NCBI RefSeq assembly: GCF_947507565.1
Contig: NC_089187.1
Location: 868,001 to 932,000, forward strand
DNA: 64,000 nt
Direction of reading: 5' to 3'
Source: Oscarella lobularis
Taxonomy: Eukaryota; Porifera; Homoscleromorpha; Homosclerophorida; Oscarellidae
How positions within the stretch are numbered: the stretch's first letter is position 1; each line of letters begins with the position of its first letter. The translations under genes were made by a program, and so were the position numbers. Of this stretch, positions 32,601 to 43,048 are shown piece by piece. The notes below the pieces were generated by a model. That model ran no database searches, was not told the origin of the DNA, and saw only the letters and a list, made by a program, of their open reading frames with translations.

Positions 32601-35471
32601 CTACAATGAAAAGCATGTGCCATGAATCGTAAAAAAACCTAACTAAAGAACGAACCCATTCTTTGAATAAAATGGTTCTCACTTCTGACAAGCAAAAAGT
32701 CTCGTGAGGAAGTAGACCATCCTAAATAAAGACGCAGTATAAATACCTTGGATTACATTATTCTATGCGTGTTTACGACGAATAATTTATTCTAAAAGTG
32801 TAGCTAGCCATAATAGACTTTCCAAAGTAAATTAGCAAGAAAACGCTTCACACGTAAACGTTTCTAACAATGCATAATGACAATTTAAAGTGCGCCATAA
32901 TTTCACTGTTCAGACAAAAAGCTTAAAAAAAGTGTGTTATACAAGTTAACTCTAAACCTTGCTTAGTTAATTTAATTTCTTTCTCTAGTGCTACAAACGC
33001 TTACCTCTCCGGAACGGTCAATGAGAGTTGGCTCCTTCAAGAGAATTACTTTCACAAGATCAAACCACAAGAAGAAATCTGATACATTTAATTATATGTT
33101 ATGTTATCAATAATTTAAGTAACGAAATAAATCATATACAGTACCAGAAATTCTTTGACTGTATATTGCAAGGAAGTGCAATACTGAATTTCCTTTCTGA
33201 AGACGACAAAAGCGTCGAAAACAGTAAGATCTCAACTACTAGCATACCTCGTCTGTCTTATTAACGTCTGCTCCCGCTTCGACTAGTAGAGTCGCAATTA
33301 CCAAGTGACCACCCAAACACGCCATCAACAAAGCGGTTAACCCTTCCTAAAGTTATCAATCCAAATAGCATTCAGATAGAAGTATCCTATTACTACAAAC
33401 CAAGTTAGTCTTATTCAAATCTGCTTTAGCGTCAATCAGCAGATTAACAATCTCTAAGTGACCTTTTCTAGATGCTTCGTGCAAAGCCGTGCGGCCTTTC
33501 TAAATGTTTCAATTAGAAACAAGCCTAAAAAAAGGGAATGCCGTTTGTAGTATACTCAATACAGCGTTTAATGACCTCAAATTTTGCTACGCTCCGCTGC
33601 ATGCATTTTTGAAGCGCGAATTCGTCTATACACATGCAAAACCTACCAGGTTTGTCTTGTTGACATTTGCTCCAGCCCTAATTAATATTTTAGAAATTTC
33701 CACGTCACTAATTTCACAGGCAGCCTGCAAAGCCGTTCTGCCATCCTGAAATTTTCGCTTAATTAATACAACGCGTCTCAAAGAACTGCTGTCACCTCAT
33801 CAGTCTTATTAACATCTACTCCAGAGTAGATCAATAATTCAGCAATTTTTAAGTAGCCCTTTTTACACGCTGAAAACAAAGCCTGTCGTTCGTTATTAAC
33901 TTTTGCTCCAGCGTCTATTAAAAGTTTAGCAACATCCGAATAACCATTACGACATGCTCCCTCCAAAGCCGTGCTTCTACCCTAAAGGTTCCAAGTAGGA
34001 ATGAAAATGGATTATAAAGTATTAAAATAACATTAGCTTCATTAACGTGTGCTCCAGCCTTGATAAGAAGTTTAGCAATTTCTACGTCACCATTTGCACA
34101 CGCTCCATACAGAGCCGAAAGCGAAAACTGAAAATCCAAAATAGAAAACAATAACTGGCAATAGAAACTAACTCGCTATACACACCTTTTCGGCCTTATT
34201 GACGTCTGCTCCAGCATCAATTAGTAGTTTTGCAATTCCTAAGTCGCCTTTCCAACACGCTTTTCGCAAAGTTTCGTGCACATTCTAAAAGATTCATTAG
34301 CAAAAATGAGTAAAAGCCAGTTTCATAAAACTAAAAAACGATGCAACCTTATCGACATCTGCACCAGCGCAGACAAGTAGTTTAGCACTTTGCACGTGAC
34401 CGTTTTCACAAGCCGCAAGCAATGGTCCCTGGCCAACCTAAAGATCGAAAGATCAAAATAACTGTTCTCCTAAACTTAAAAACACTGTTATCTACTTTGT
34501 CCGTTTTATTGACATTTGCTCCGGCGTCTATCAAAAGTTGAGCAACATCCAAGCGGCCATGGCAGCATGCTTCCTGCAACGGCGTGCGTCCAAGCTAAAG
34601 ATTCTATTTAGAAAGCAGCACATGTCTGACAAAGTACTGAAAACCACATTCGCTCGCATTCCGGCCTTGAAAAAGAATCTAGGAAGTCTATCAACTATTG
34701 CATGACAATTTTCACACGCTCTATGGAAAGCTTGCGAAAGCTAAAGTTGAAATTTATGAAACAAGCACAGACACACGTCTATAGAGCAACTGACTGCTAT
34801 ACACACCTTTCCAGCGTTGTCAAACAGGGTAGCAACATCACTGTGACAGTTGCGACAGGCTCCTTGCAAAGCCGTGAAGCCGTCCTAAAGCAACTGAGTA
34901 ATAAAAAAAAAAAGGAGTTATAAAGTACAAAAACCATATTAGTTTTATTGACGTCAGCTCCAGCGTTGATTAAGAGCTTTGCAAACTCCAAATGACCGTT
35001 TTCACACGCTATATACAAAGCCGTAGGCAAGAACTAAAAATTCCAATTAGAATGAAAAAATAGGTCGCATAAAGTGTCTCGCCCCTACCGACCTCGCCTG
35101 TCTTATTGACGTCTGCTCCAGCGTCGATGGAATGTTTAGCAACAGCAAATTGACCATTGACACATGCTTTCTGCAAAGCCGTTAGTCCATTCTAATAGTT
35201 CCAATTAAAACATAAAAACCAGTCCCAATATATATCGTAAAACCTTATTCGTTTCATTGACGTCTGCTCCTGCGTTGATCAAGAACTCAGCAATATTCAT
35301 GCGATGATTTGCCCATACTTCCTCCAAAGGCGTGAGCCCATCCGTACTTGTCCACTCTCCGTCGAGCTTTGCTCCTTTCCTAGCGCATTCTTTCACTCTT
35401 TCTAGATTCCCTGCTTGTACTGCGCTAAACAGCGCATCTCGCAAGCATTTTTTGTTTGCTAATTCTTCCAT
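29601..35471 (-). CDS. Gene A copy 2: ankyrin-Roc-COR-death-domain
   Basis: This is a paralogue of the 2.98-8.85 kb gene with the same exon plan and very high similarity. The start is ATG at 35471 (MEELANKKCLRDAL). Ankyrin exons run to about 33,250. The Roc exon (about 32,565-32,000) has GKAGAGKTT, DFAGQ and GSKKD. COR exons (about 31,810-30,285) contain LDPTWLCQNIIGPLL and LSYKTRCAIITCLD. The death-domain exon (about 30,125-29,720) ends at a GTAAGT donor, and the last exon gives YSIALAGI and a stop at 29,601. Replacement differences are few in COR and DD. The ankyrin region shows more indels, including a shortened unit near 34,270 and a degenerate unit near 34,650 as in copy 1. I saw no break in the Roc-COR-DD part. 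Confidence 0.8.
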
Positions 35472-36999
35472 TGGCGTCGAATCAGTGAAAGACTATTGCA
35501 ATTCGGGAAAGTGACGTTCAAAACACTCTAGCACTTTTCTCGCGCTAGCTTCTTTCGCAGGCAACAGAAATCCAGGCGAAACGTTCTCAAACGATCGCTC
35601 ACGTGACTGTGTTCTTCTGAACCCCAACAACCTGCAGCATTAGAAGAAACGGAAGAGTAAATTAGATGTGCAGACGCTACGATTCCAAACAAAATAGACG
35701 TTCTAGAAAGAGGTGCATTCATAGGGGGCATCGAAACGCACGGTAAATAGCGTAGAATTGCGTTATCCAGTGCTGCCTTTGAACTGCTGACACCTCAGGC
35801 GCTATTAATTAGATAGAATAGCGCGTCGCTTTGCTGGCTCTTTCTCGCTAACGGGAGACGTCTGTCCAGGATGAATGACGTCACGCTCAGCATCACATGT
35901 GCTAACATAGCGGCGCCACGCAGCTCAGCGTGGCGTTAGTACGTTTCAATTTCGTTTATGAGATCAAATAATTTTCATTCATTTTTTCAAGGCTCTTCTT
36001 CCTCTCCGCTATATGACTTTCTTTTGCAACTGTGGCCTGTACTGTAGCCGTTTCTGGAAGCAGCGGCATCTTCGTAACTGTAGTCGATCGCTTCCCAGAC
36101 TTGTGACTGCCGCCCACACTTATGCATCTTGGCTATACAGCACGTAGGACGATGTGACTGAAATATGAAGAATATCGCCTCACTCTTTAAAGGCAAAGAT
36201 CAGCACATGACTTTGCGTGTACTTGAAAACGCTCGCGTCGAACATGATAGACACTTTTACCTACAACAAACGTCTCGTAAAAATCACATATAGCTACCTA
36301 ATTAATTAATTAATTAATTAAAGATTTTTTCATTAATAATTTCTTTTCACCACTACAGCCATTTTTTGGCAATCGCCAGTTTTTTACAGGCAATTGTTTT
36401 GGCATACATCGATTGGGCGCCGAGAAATTGGCTCACCGCCATTGGGACTGAATGCGCGACTTTTTGATGCCTGCGTTTATCCAAACTCAATTTCGCACTC
36501 GATCAAAGTTCTAGGCCTACTTGGAACAGGAGTACGTCGCATTCCTACGGAGGTGAAGAAGCCTAATAGCGCCGTTTCTTTCTTTTAGAGCTCACTTTCA
36601 CGACCGTTTGCGAGTAGGCTATACCATGACACAGTTCGATAGATGATCGGCTAGAGAAGGCGTAAGAGCGCCACTTCGAATCTCTTCCTGGCCCAATCCC
36701 TGCTGGTGAGAGCTGCCCTTTCGCTTGGTCGCTAGCCCCCGGATGTATGACGGAAGCATTGATAAAAAACGCGACTTGGTGACTTTTCATACGTCGATAT
36801 TACTAAACCGTTCAAATAAAAAAAGGTAAAACAAATGTTAAAGAAGGGTAATAAAATAGCAAAAGAGCAGTGCGATGTAGCAAAGATAAGTGATAAAGAG
36901 TAGCAGAGGCACGGGTAATTATGTAATGTAGAGTCTAATACTGACTGACTCCACTTCACAAAGAAATCTGCGTTAACATACCTTGTAATGTAAGTATTT
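35472..36999. other. Intergenic stretch between gene A copy 2 and gene B copy 3
   Basis: It is homologous to 8,847-10,378 with indels. No gene can be supported. A 69-codon minus-strand frame (36,196-35,987, containing KMHKCGRQSQVWEAID) shares only its first part with the other copy because of a frameshift, so it is more likely chance than a gene. Confidence 0.6.
36299..36321. repeat. TTAA microsatellite
   Basis: Shorter counterpart of the tract at 9,709-9,748. Confidence 0.85.
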
Positions 37000-39900
37000 C
37001 TACGAGTGCAATGACGTCACTTTTTTGTACTTCTCTTGGATAACTCTCTTGCTAATACCCGACTCCGTACAAGCACGCAACACCTTCTCCACCAGAGGCT
37101 GCTCCGTTTTCTTCGTCCATTTCTCCAAAGCCAGTGCAAGGCTTACTTTATTGCTATGATTCGCTCGCCGTATTTCCGTCATTGCTTCTGCCGACAACAG
37201 AAAACAGCAGATCTCTTCCCACTTCGAGCTCGCTCCCGAACAAATCGCCGCAATCACATCTTTGCACACGACGTTGTCGTCGGCAGGAAAACTTCCTCCC
37301 TGCTCCGGCTCTCCGTCTCGGATGCGGCGACGAAGACGCAGATGGCTAATTCGAATGTGGGGATACTTTGCACCGCGAAGTTTTCTGGCTTTTACAAGTG
37401 CGGCGCTGTTCCTGCACGACTTGACGTCGTCCCTTTCGTACACGGCTACGTCTGAACTATGATTTTGAAGATCATCGCTGTCCAAATAGCACCATTCCAT
37501 TCGAGTGCCATTGGCTTTATCGCTTCGAACCGACTCGACAGTGCGCTTTACGTCTTCGAGCATATCCTTTGCCACGCATTCGCCTCCTTCCCAGCAGCGC
37601 ACGATCACGTCGACGGCATCGTTTTCATTCCTCAATTCGACGAGGCATTCGACCAAATGACTTGGACCGGACGCCTCGAGTGTGAAGCCGTCTTTCCAAA
37701 GATTCATGCGACATCTCGAAATGGCTGCACAGCGACTTTGAAGAACGGGAAAAAGCGGCGGTGGAATGACGTCCGTCGTGGGGTGAGAAACTCGGTAGCG
37801 GCGACCGCGGTAAACGACCATTTTGTCTTCTCTCTCCCAGACGCCGGCCGGTTTTAATTCTTTGATTAGGCACGGAACGTGATACGAGTGGGGGCCGTCT
37901 TTACCTTCAATTTGGCAAATGAGATAAAGATCGAGCATTACTCTAATTGCCTCGTCGGCGGTGAACGACACACGCGGAAGATTTCGCTCCCGTTGCTTTT
38001 CTTGAAATAACTCGAGGGCTAGTTTTACGTCGGCTCGATTCACACGGCCCGTGTCGTCGCCAACGGCGTGGATGTAGAATTCGTCGGGATCGGAGAGGAT
38101 TGGTCCTAGAAGGTTGGTCACCAAAACAGAAGGCTGCAGATAAATTTGGCCGAGATTACGAAAATACAGAATCTACGAAAACAGAGTCTTTGGCGTTAAC
38201 CGAAGCGTAGTCATATAGCTTACAGTTCCCGAATCGTGCAGGTTTTGAGCCAATAACTCAACTGGCAAGTCTTCAATGAGAGGTCGATCAAGCAGCGCTT
38301 CTATAGTGCGTCGAAACTCTTCCAAGTTTAGCAACTTTTCCTCTGTGGCAGAACTGCTTAAAATCAGTGATCTGCAATTCTCGCATACTTTGGGAACTGG
38401 ATCCGCTTTCTATTTCAAAAAAGCCGTGCAGCAGTTCTCAAGCGCAAAGACTGTAGTGCTGTACCTGAATAAGCTCATTCCTGATCCTCTTCAGTTCGCA
38501 GCGAAACGAATCCATAGCCGGCGACTGTCCCTTCTTGCAGTCAACCTCGACAACGCCGGCTAAACAGAAGATCCCCCCAAACTCTTCAACAAGATTTGCG
38601 ACGTGAATTCGAAATGCGCCCAAAGGCTTCATGTCGTCGTCGCGACTGTCTCCCGTTCTCTTGTTGCCAACAACAACGATCGTGATGCCAGAGACGATTG
38701 ATTTTCTCGCCGACTTCAAAAACGCGAGCCATCTCCTCAGTTCTGCCATCACTTCTTTTATTGCTCGCCTTTTGCCATTTCCGTCGACTATATCGACGAC
38801 GCACAGGAAAATTGTCAGCGAAAAGCGAAAAAGAACAGCGTGCGCCACGCGGAACGGGTAGTGACCGCCAAAGTCCCAGATAGACATCAATCCCACCCCG
38901 TCTACCTGCTTGTTGTGAACATCGACGCCGGCCGTTCGATCCAGCTCGTCTGATTGTCTGTCGCCTGACTGCAATGTGATGCCACACAGAGAATTCGTGA
39001 GGGTTGTTTTGCCAGCCATAGGTTCGCCGACGAGACACGTTTGAACGCATTCAGGTTGAACTCGTTCGCTGTCAAGCAGCCGGAATGATAGCATTTGCTC
39101 CTAAAGATTCGTAGCGTCATGTGCACAGCAAAAATGTAAAACACGAGAGTTTACATATTTAGCTTGGAGAAATATTCGCATTTCGTCTGCTGATGTCTCG
39201 TGTGGTTTCATGCCAACCTGTTTACAAAATCAACATAGCAATTTCACTTTTCTTTGAGGTCAGCTTACATCATTTTCAGCCTCGAGTGATAGACCGAGAT
39301 CCAGAAAATATTGAAGAACACTTATCTTTGCCGACGGTGACATAGATAAAATGCTTAGCATTTCTGTTCTTCCATACAAATGCAGCAACGAGTCTCCTTT
39401 CTAAACATTAAATTTCGTAAATTTGCTGAATTTAGGAAGCTAATTAATTCACCTTGTCGACTACTTTGTAATTAGCATTGTGTATGGCAAACCATTGCAC
39501 ATTTTCCAAGCATGTGCACAACATGATCGGTGTACACCCATCCTAAAATTCTTGATTAGAAAATGAACCAAATATCGCTTGTGACGCATCACATCGTCCT
39601 TTTCCTCCAGATTCGCTCCGTAATCCAAAAGATGATCAAGAGACACTGCAGAGCCATAGCAAGCAGCCCAGTGAAAAACATTAGGCATTCCAGCAACGAG
39701 AAGTCCTTCAGTGACAAAGGAATCAAACACTATCCTCCTTCTATCCTCCGTGTTATAATACTACAAAACAAGGAGATCACAGAAACGTAACTAAACAGGG
39801 AAGACAGTACGTCTTTTGAACGGGTTTTGAATCCAGAAAATTCGATTTTGAGTTTGGAAAAAGCTTTTGCAGCATCCACGTATTCAAACAAAACCACGCG

Positions 39901-41350
39901 GTCCAACAAAGTGCTCCCAACCTAAAGAAGCTCTACATCAAACGATTTTTTACTACTAAAACATACGTCGATATTAAGTTTCCGCTTAGCACCCAACATC
40001 AATAATTTTCTTGCTATTTTGAAGTTCTTTGAATAACAAGCCAAAGTCAATGGAGTCCATTTTCCCTACACACGTCAGGATAAGAAAGAGACATTGCGTA
40101 AGCAAAATTCTACAAATTGGAAACGATCTGTGGCCACATCATCCATCATTCCGAGAGGTAATTTTTCTGCTAGCCAGGCTAAGAGATCAATTCGATCACT
40201 CTCGTCTTTCTGCTTCGATTCAGCCAAGACATGAAAAACGTTCCGATTGACATCCTATAAATATTTTAGAAAAAGAAGTTTTATTCACCCTTAGATACTG
40301 TAGAAGAGAAGTGTCTATGACCTAACTTCTTACATGTGTTTCTGAAAGCTTAAATCCTAATTCACTCAGAAAATGAACAACGTAAAGCTGTACACCTGCA
40401 ACAGCCCAGTGAATGAATGGTTCAAACTACGATAAGTTTTAATTTACTCAATTTCGTTCTTTTTGCAACACACCTTTGGTTTAGAAAATGGGTTGATTGA
40501 TTCTGTCTCGATTGTCTCAAAAGAATATTTAAACCAAAGTTTAACCGTTTCCACTCCGCCAAAACAAGCGTAGCAAAAAAGAGGTTTCTAAAACGTTATA
40601 GACAATAATAAGTAATCAATCAATAAATAAATACATATATACCGCAAAAGGTACTATTCTCCAAACTCCTTCATCTTCATTTGGTTTGGATACATGTAAT
40701 AATCGTTCTGCTATATCAACGCGTCCATTTGCAAATGCCAACTTCAAAGCTGTTTCTGTATCCTAAACAGATTATTAAAACGCTGTGTGACACATCATTG
40801 ACAGAACATTACTGGTGGCCAAGTCCTTGCTCCGTTCTCTAGAAGAAATTCCACAGCAGATTCATCACCAATGACACAAGCCAGCTTCAGAGGTGTAAGA
40901 TTGCACTAATGCAAAATTTCAAACAGCTGTTCAAAAAAAAGACAACTCAATCTCACAGCATCTTTCCCAAAGTAATAATGTGGTGGGGTATTTATAACAG
41001 TGCATAACTCTTCATCAACTTTCATCCCTCGTCTGAGCAATTCTTTTAAAATCTCAATATCTCTTTTCAACACTGCAACATGTATCAACATCCAACGGCC
41101 ACCCTACAAATTTTATTCAACATTTGGATCCCGTTAGCAGTACGCCAATCCTAACCTGAATCAGATCTTCTCCGCAAATCAATTCTTTGTCGTCGTACAC
41201 TCCATACAATTTAGCTTTTCCTTCTGAAAGAATAGATCATATTCATGACGTCACAGGGACGTGCGCATGGGTGGCAAAAAAGTCTTGGGGGTTTGGGTGG
41301 CATGCGCTGTTCACTCGCACGCGCTAGCAGCGGCTTATTCGCTTACTGCC

Positions 41351-42550
41351 ATGTCTTCGCAACGCTTTTCCTCCTACTTTTTCGCTCTCGAAGACGAAGC
41401 TAAGAGTCGCTACTTGGAGAAACTCGCCATCATCGGTCCCGACGTTGACGATCCGTACGTGATAGATTCAGCTGCAACGAGTGACGCTTGGCCTTCCATC
41501 GAATTTCCTGACGTCTACAACTATCTTATCAACACCCCAAGCCTGTACACGAAAGAATCGCTGAAGGCGTACAAAAGTCTTGACGGGTACAAGTTTTTCA
41601 CGGCTGGGTGGGTAACAGACGTTCGTGTAGCGAAGCCATCAAAATACGTCGTCCTCGGTAAGGTTGGACATTCTCAAGCAGTTAACGCTCCGTATTTACG
41701 CACTTGGGTGGGAGCCGAAGAGAATGGAACCGTCTTATGTGCCCACTGCACGTGCATGGCAGGATTGGGTGAAGCGTGCTCGCATGTGGCGGCTCTGCTA
41801 TTTGCTGCCATTTATACAGCAGAAAGGGCAAATAATGCGTCGTGTACGTCAGTACCATGTCGGTGGGCTGATCTATCTGGAAAAGCGGCTCCCTTCGCTC
41901 CAACAGCCGAAATCGATTTTGTCCCTCCGAAGAAGAAGATGAATCTCTCTGCGAGTAGCGCTGATGCAGGAAGCAGCAGCAGCAGCAGCGCAACTGCGCC
42001 AAGGACTAAGGCAGTGGCCTGTTCCGCTCCGACGAACGACGAATTAGAAAGCTTCTACGAAAACTTGTCGAAGTGCGGGCAAGGCAAGTCAGTCATACTT
42101 TCGCTGCAGCCAAACTATTGGGATGCTTTTCTCGAAACGGATCAGCCCATGATCCTGACAGATTTATATGACGATTCATTAGCTACCCTTTCTTATTCCG
42201 AGATTTTGGAAGCGAGCGAAGATGTTTTTAGCAAAATCGTTGTTTCCGAATCTCAATCGAGAACAATCGAAGAACAGACCAAAGGACAAGCTAGGAGTCG
42301 TCTATGGTTTCGTCATCGCGCTTCCCGAGACAAAGTGAGACGAGCATACGTAGGAAAATTCGTTAGGGCGCCAATCTTTTCGTCGAATCGCTGCTATCCA
42401 CCGTTCCCGGCTCTCTGTACCCTCGGGAGGAAACCGGTAAAAGCTTATCGAAGATCCTCGCACAAAGCGGTTCGCGCAACCTATCGCGCAACAGCTTTTG
42501 ACCATGTTAGACCTTGCCACCCAAAAGTGCTCGAGACGCGCATCACATGA
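41351..42550 (+). CDS. SWIM zinc-finger protein of the transposon, truncated before its nuclease domain
   Basis: Met at 41,351 (MSSQRFSSYFFALEDEAKSR) is preferred; the frame is open upstream to 41,261 without family-like sequence. The SWIM finger CTCMAGLGEACSHVAALLF (CxCx7CxH) is near residue 135 from that start. A Ser-rich linker follows. QTKGQARSRLWFRHR matches the start of the YqaJ-type domain that follows SWIM in related invertebrate proteins. After this the frame simply reads the complement of the THAP exon for about 80 residues, so the natural protein ends near 42,310. The SWIM finger probably binds DNA or protein. Full-length relatives are considerably longer. Confidence 0.65.
   Translation: MSSQRFSSYFFALEDEAKSRYLEKLAIIGPDVDDPYVIDSAATSDAWPSIEFPDVYNYLINTPSLYTKESLKAYKSLDGYKFFTAGWVTDVRVAKPSKYVVLGKVGHSQAVNAPYLRTWVGAEENGTVLCAHCTCMAGLGEACSHVAALLFAAIYTAERANNASCTSVPCRWADLSGKAAPFAPTAEIDFVPPKKKMNLSASSADAGSSSSSSATAPRTKAVACSAPTNDELESFYENLSKCGQGKSVILSLQPNYWDAFLETDQPMILTDLYDDSLATLSYSEILEASEDVFSKIVVSESQSRTIEEQTKGQARSRLWFRHRASRDKVRRAYVGKFVRAPIFSSNRCYPPFPALCTLGRKPVKAYRRSSHKAVRATYRATAFDHVRPCHPKVLETRIT
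42302..42505 (-). CDS. THAP-domain exon of the transposon (fragment)
   Basis: The frame begins at Met (MVKSCCAIGCANRF) and contains the C2CH THAP signature: CAIGC, then a central W (ERWIAAIRRKDW), then CSSHF. It ends after GSAMTKP at 42,302, exactly where the SWIM gene sequence begins on the other strand. The catalytic part of the transposase is missing. THAP domains bind transposon ends in P-element and other families, so this is the DNA-binding N-terminus of a lost transposase. Confidence 0.75.
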   Translation of the reverse strand: MVKSCCAIGCANRFVRGSSISFYRFPPEGTESRERWIAAIRRKDWRPNEFSYVCSSHFVSGSAMTKP

Positions 42551-42751
42551 CCTCCTGACGTCATATGAATATGATCTATTTTTTTCATATTCTGCAAATC
42601 TCCGTTTTCCACTCTTTGATATAGGCGTTCTTGTTCTTCTTCGCTGCAAAAATAGATCAATTCGTTTTCGAAATCGGAAAGCGAACCCTACTCACTCCCA
42701 GTCGCATTCTTCGTCCGATGAGATTCCGCTATACTCTTCCCTGCCTTCCAT

Positions 42752-43048
42752 GCCGCTCTTACAACAAAACAAATAGTCCAGCTGTTTGTTTAGTTAAAAT
42801 AATTACGGTCTACCTGCTCTTCGATGCTTCCAATCGGCTTGGATCGGCTTCGATTTCTTTGAGTAAGATGTGAGATGTCCCGTATTTGTTGCTATGGTTC
42901 CCTTGTCGTTGGCCTGCAGAGGCCAACTCCGTACATCATGAAGGCTGGAACCACAGATAAAACACGAGATTAAATATTTAATCTCTGCTGGAACCTTCAT
43001 TCGATATAATATATGGTTAGCAATAGCATTCACAAAAAGGATTATGCA
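42752..43048. other. Gap between gene B copy 3 and KB1
   Basis: No gene recognised. It should contain the gene B promoter (minus strand) and the KB1 3' UTR. Confidence 0.5.

Larger units (their letters stand above)
41235..42576. mobile_element. DNA transposon with SWIM and THAP frames (ISL2EU-like, internally deleted)
   Basis: The inverted ends are GATCATATTCAT(AT)GACGTCA: the left end has no AT and the right end has it. The flanking dinucleotide TA sits on both sides (41,233-41,234 and 42,577-42,578). Removing the element and one TA restores exon 2 of gene B. Inside are two convergent coding pieces: a plus-strand SWIM protein that stops just as a YqaJ-like nuclease would begin, and a minus-strand THAP exon. 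Known ISL2EU-type animal transposons pair a THAP transposase with a YqaJ-type protein; I recall this from the literature and did not check it. The two pieces meet near 42,310, so both gene interiors are deleted and the copy should be non-autonomous. Confidence 0.75.
37000..42751 (-). pseudogene. Gene B copy 3: ankyrin-Roc-COR-death-domain, 5' exon split by a transposon
   Basis: ATG at 42751 opens a first exon (MEGREEYSGISSDEECDWD) with donor GTGAGT. Exon 2 (EEEQERLYQRVENGDLQNMK) is cut by the element at 41,235-42,576 and resumes at 41,232. Ankyrin exons follow, clearly diverged from copies 1 and 2 (about 41,100-39,300). The Roc exon is 39,094-38,470 (GEPMAGKTT, DFGGH, GNKRT). A linker exon (KLLNLEEFRRTIEALL) precedes COR and DD, which stay in one open frame (about 38,160-37,000), ending in EKYKKVTSLHS. 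The 3' half is therefore intact here, unlike copy 1. A truncated protein from an internal start, or splicing around the element, cannot be excluded. Confidence 0.75.

Noticed and set aside
35987-36196. 69-codon minus-strand frame MPLKSEAIFF... as a possible small gene
   Set aside because: The homologous stretch near 9,410-9,545 loses the frame after a one-base indel, so the frame is not conserved between two very recent copies.
37036-37857. Plus-strand open frames opposite gene B COR and death domain
   Set aside because: Complement of a coding exon with clear COR and DD motifs; the antisense product resembles nothing known.
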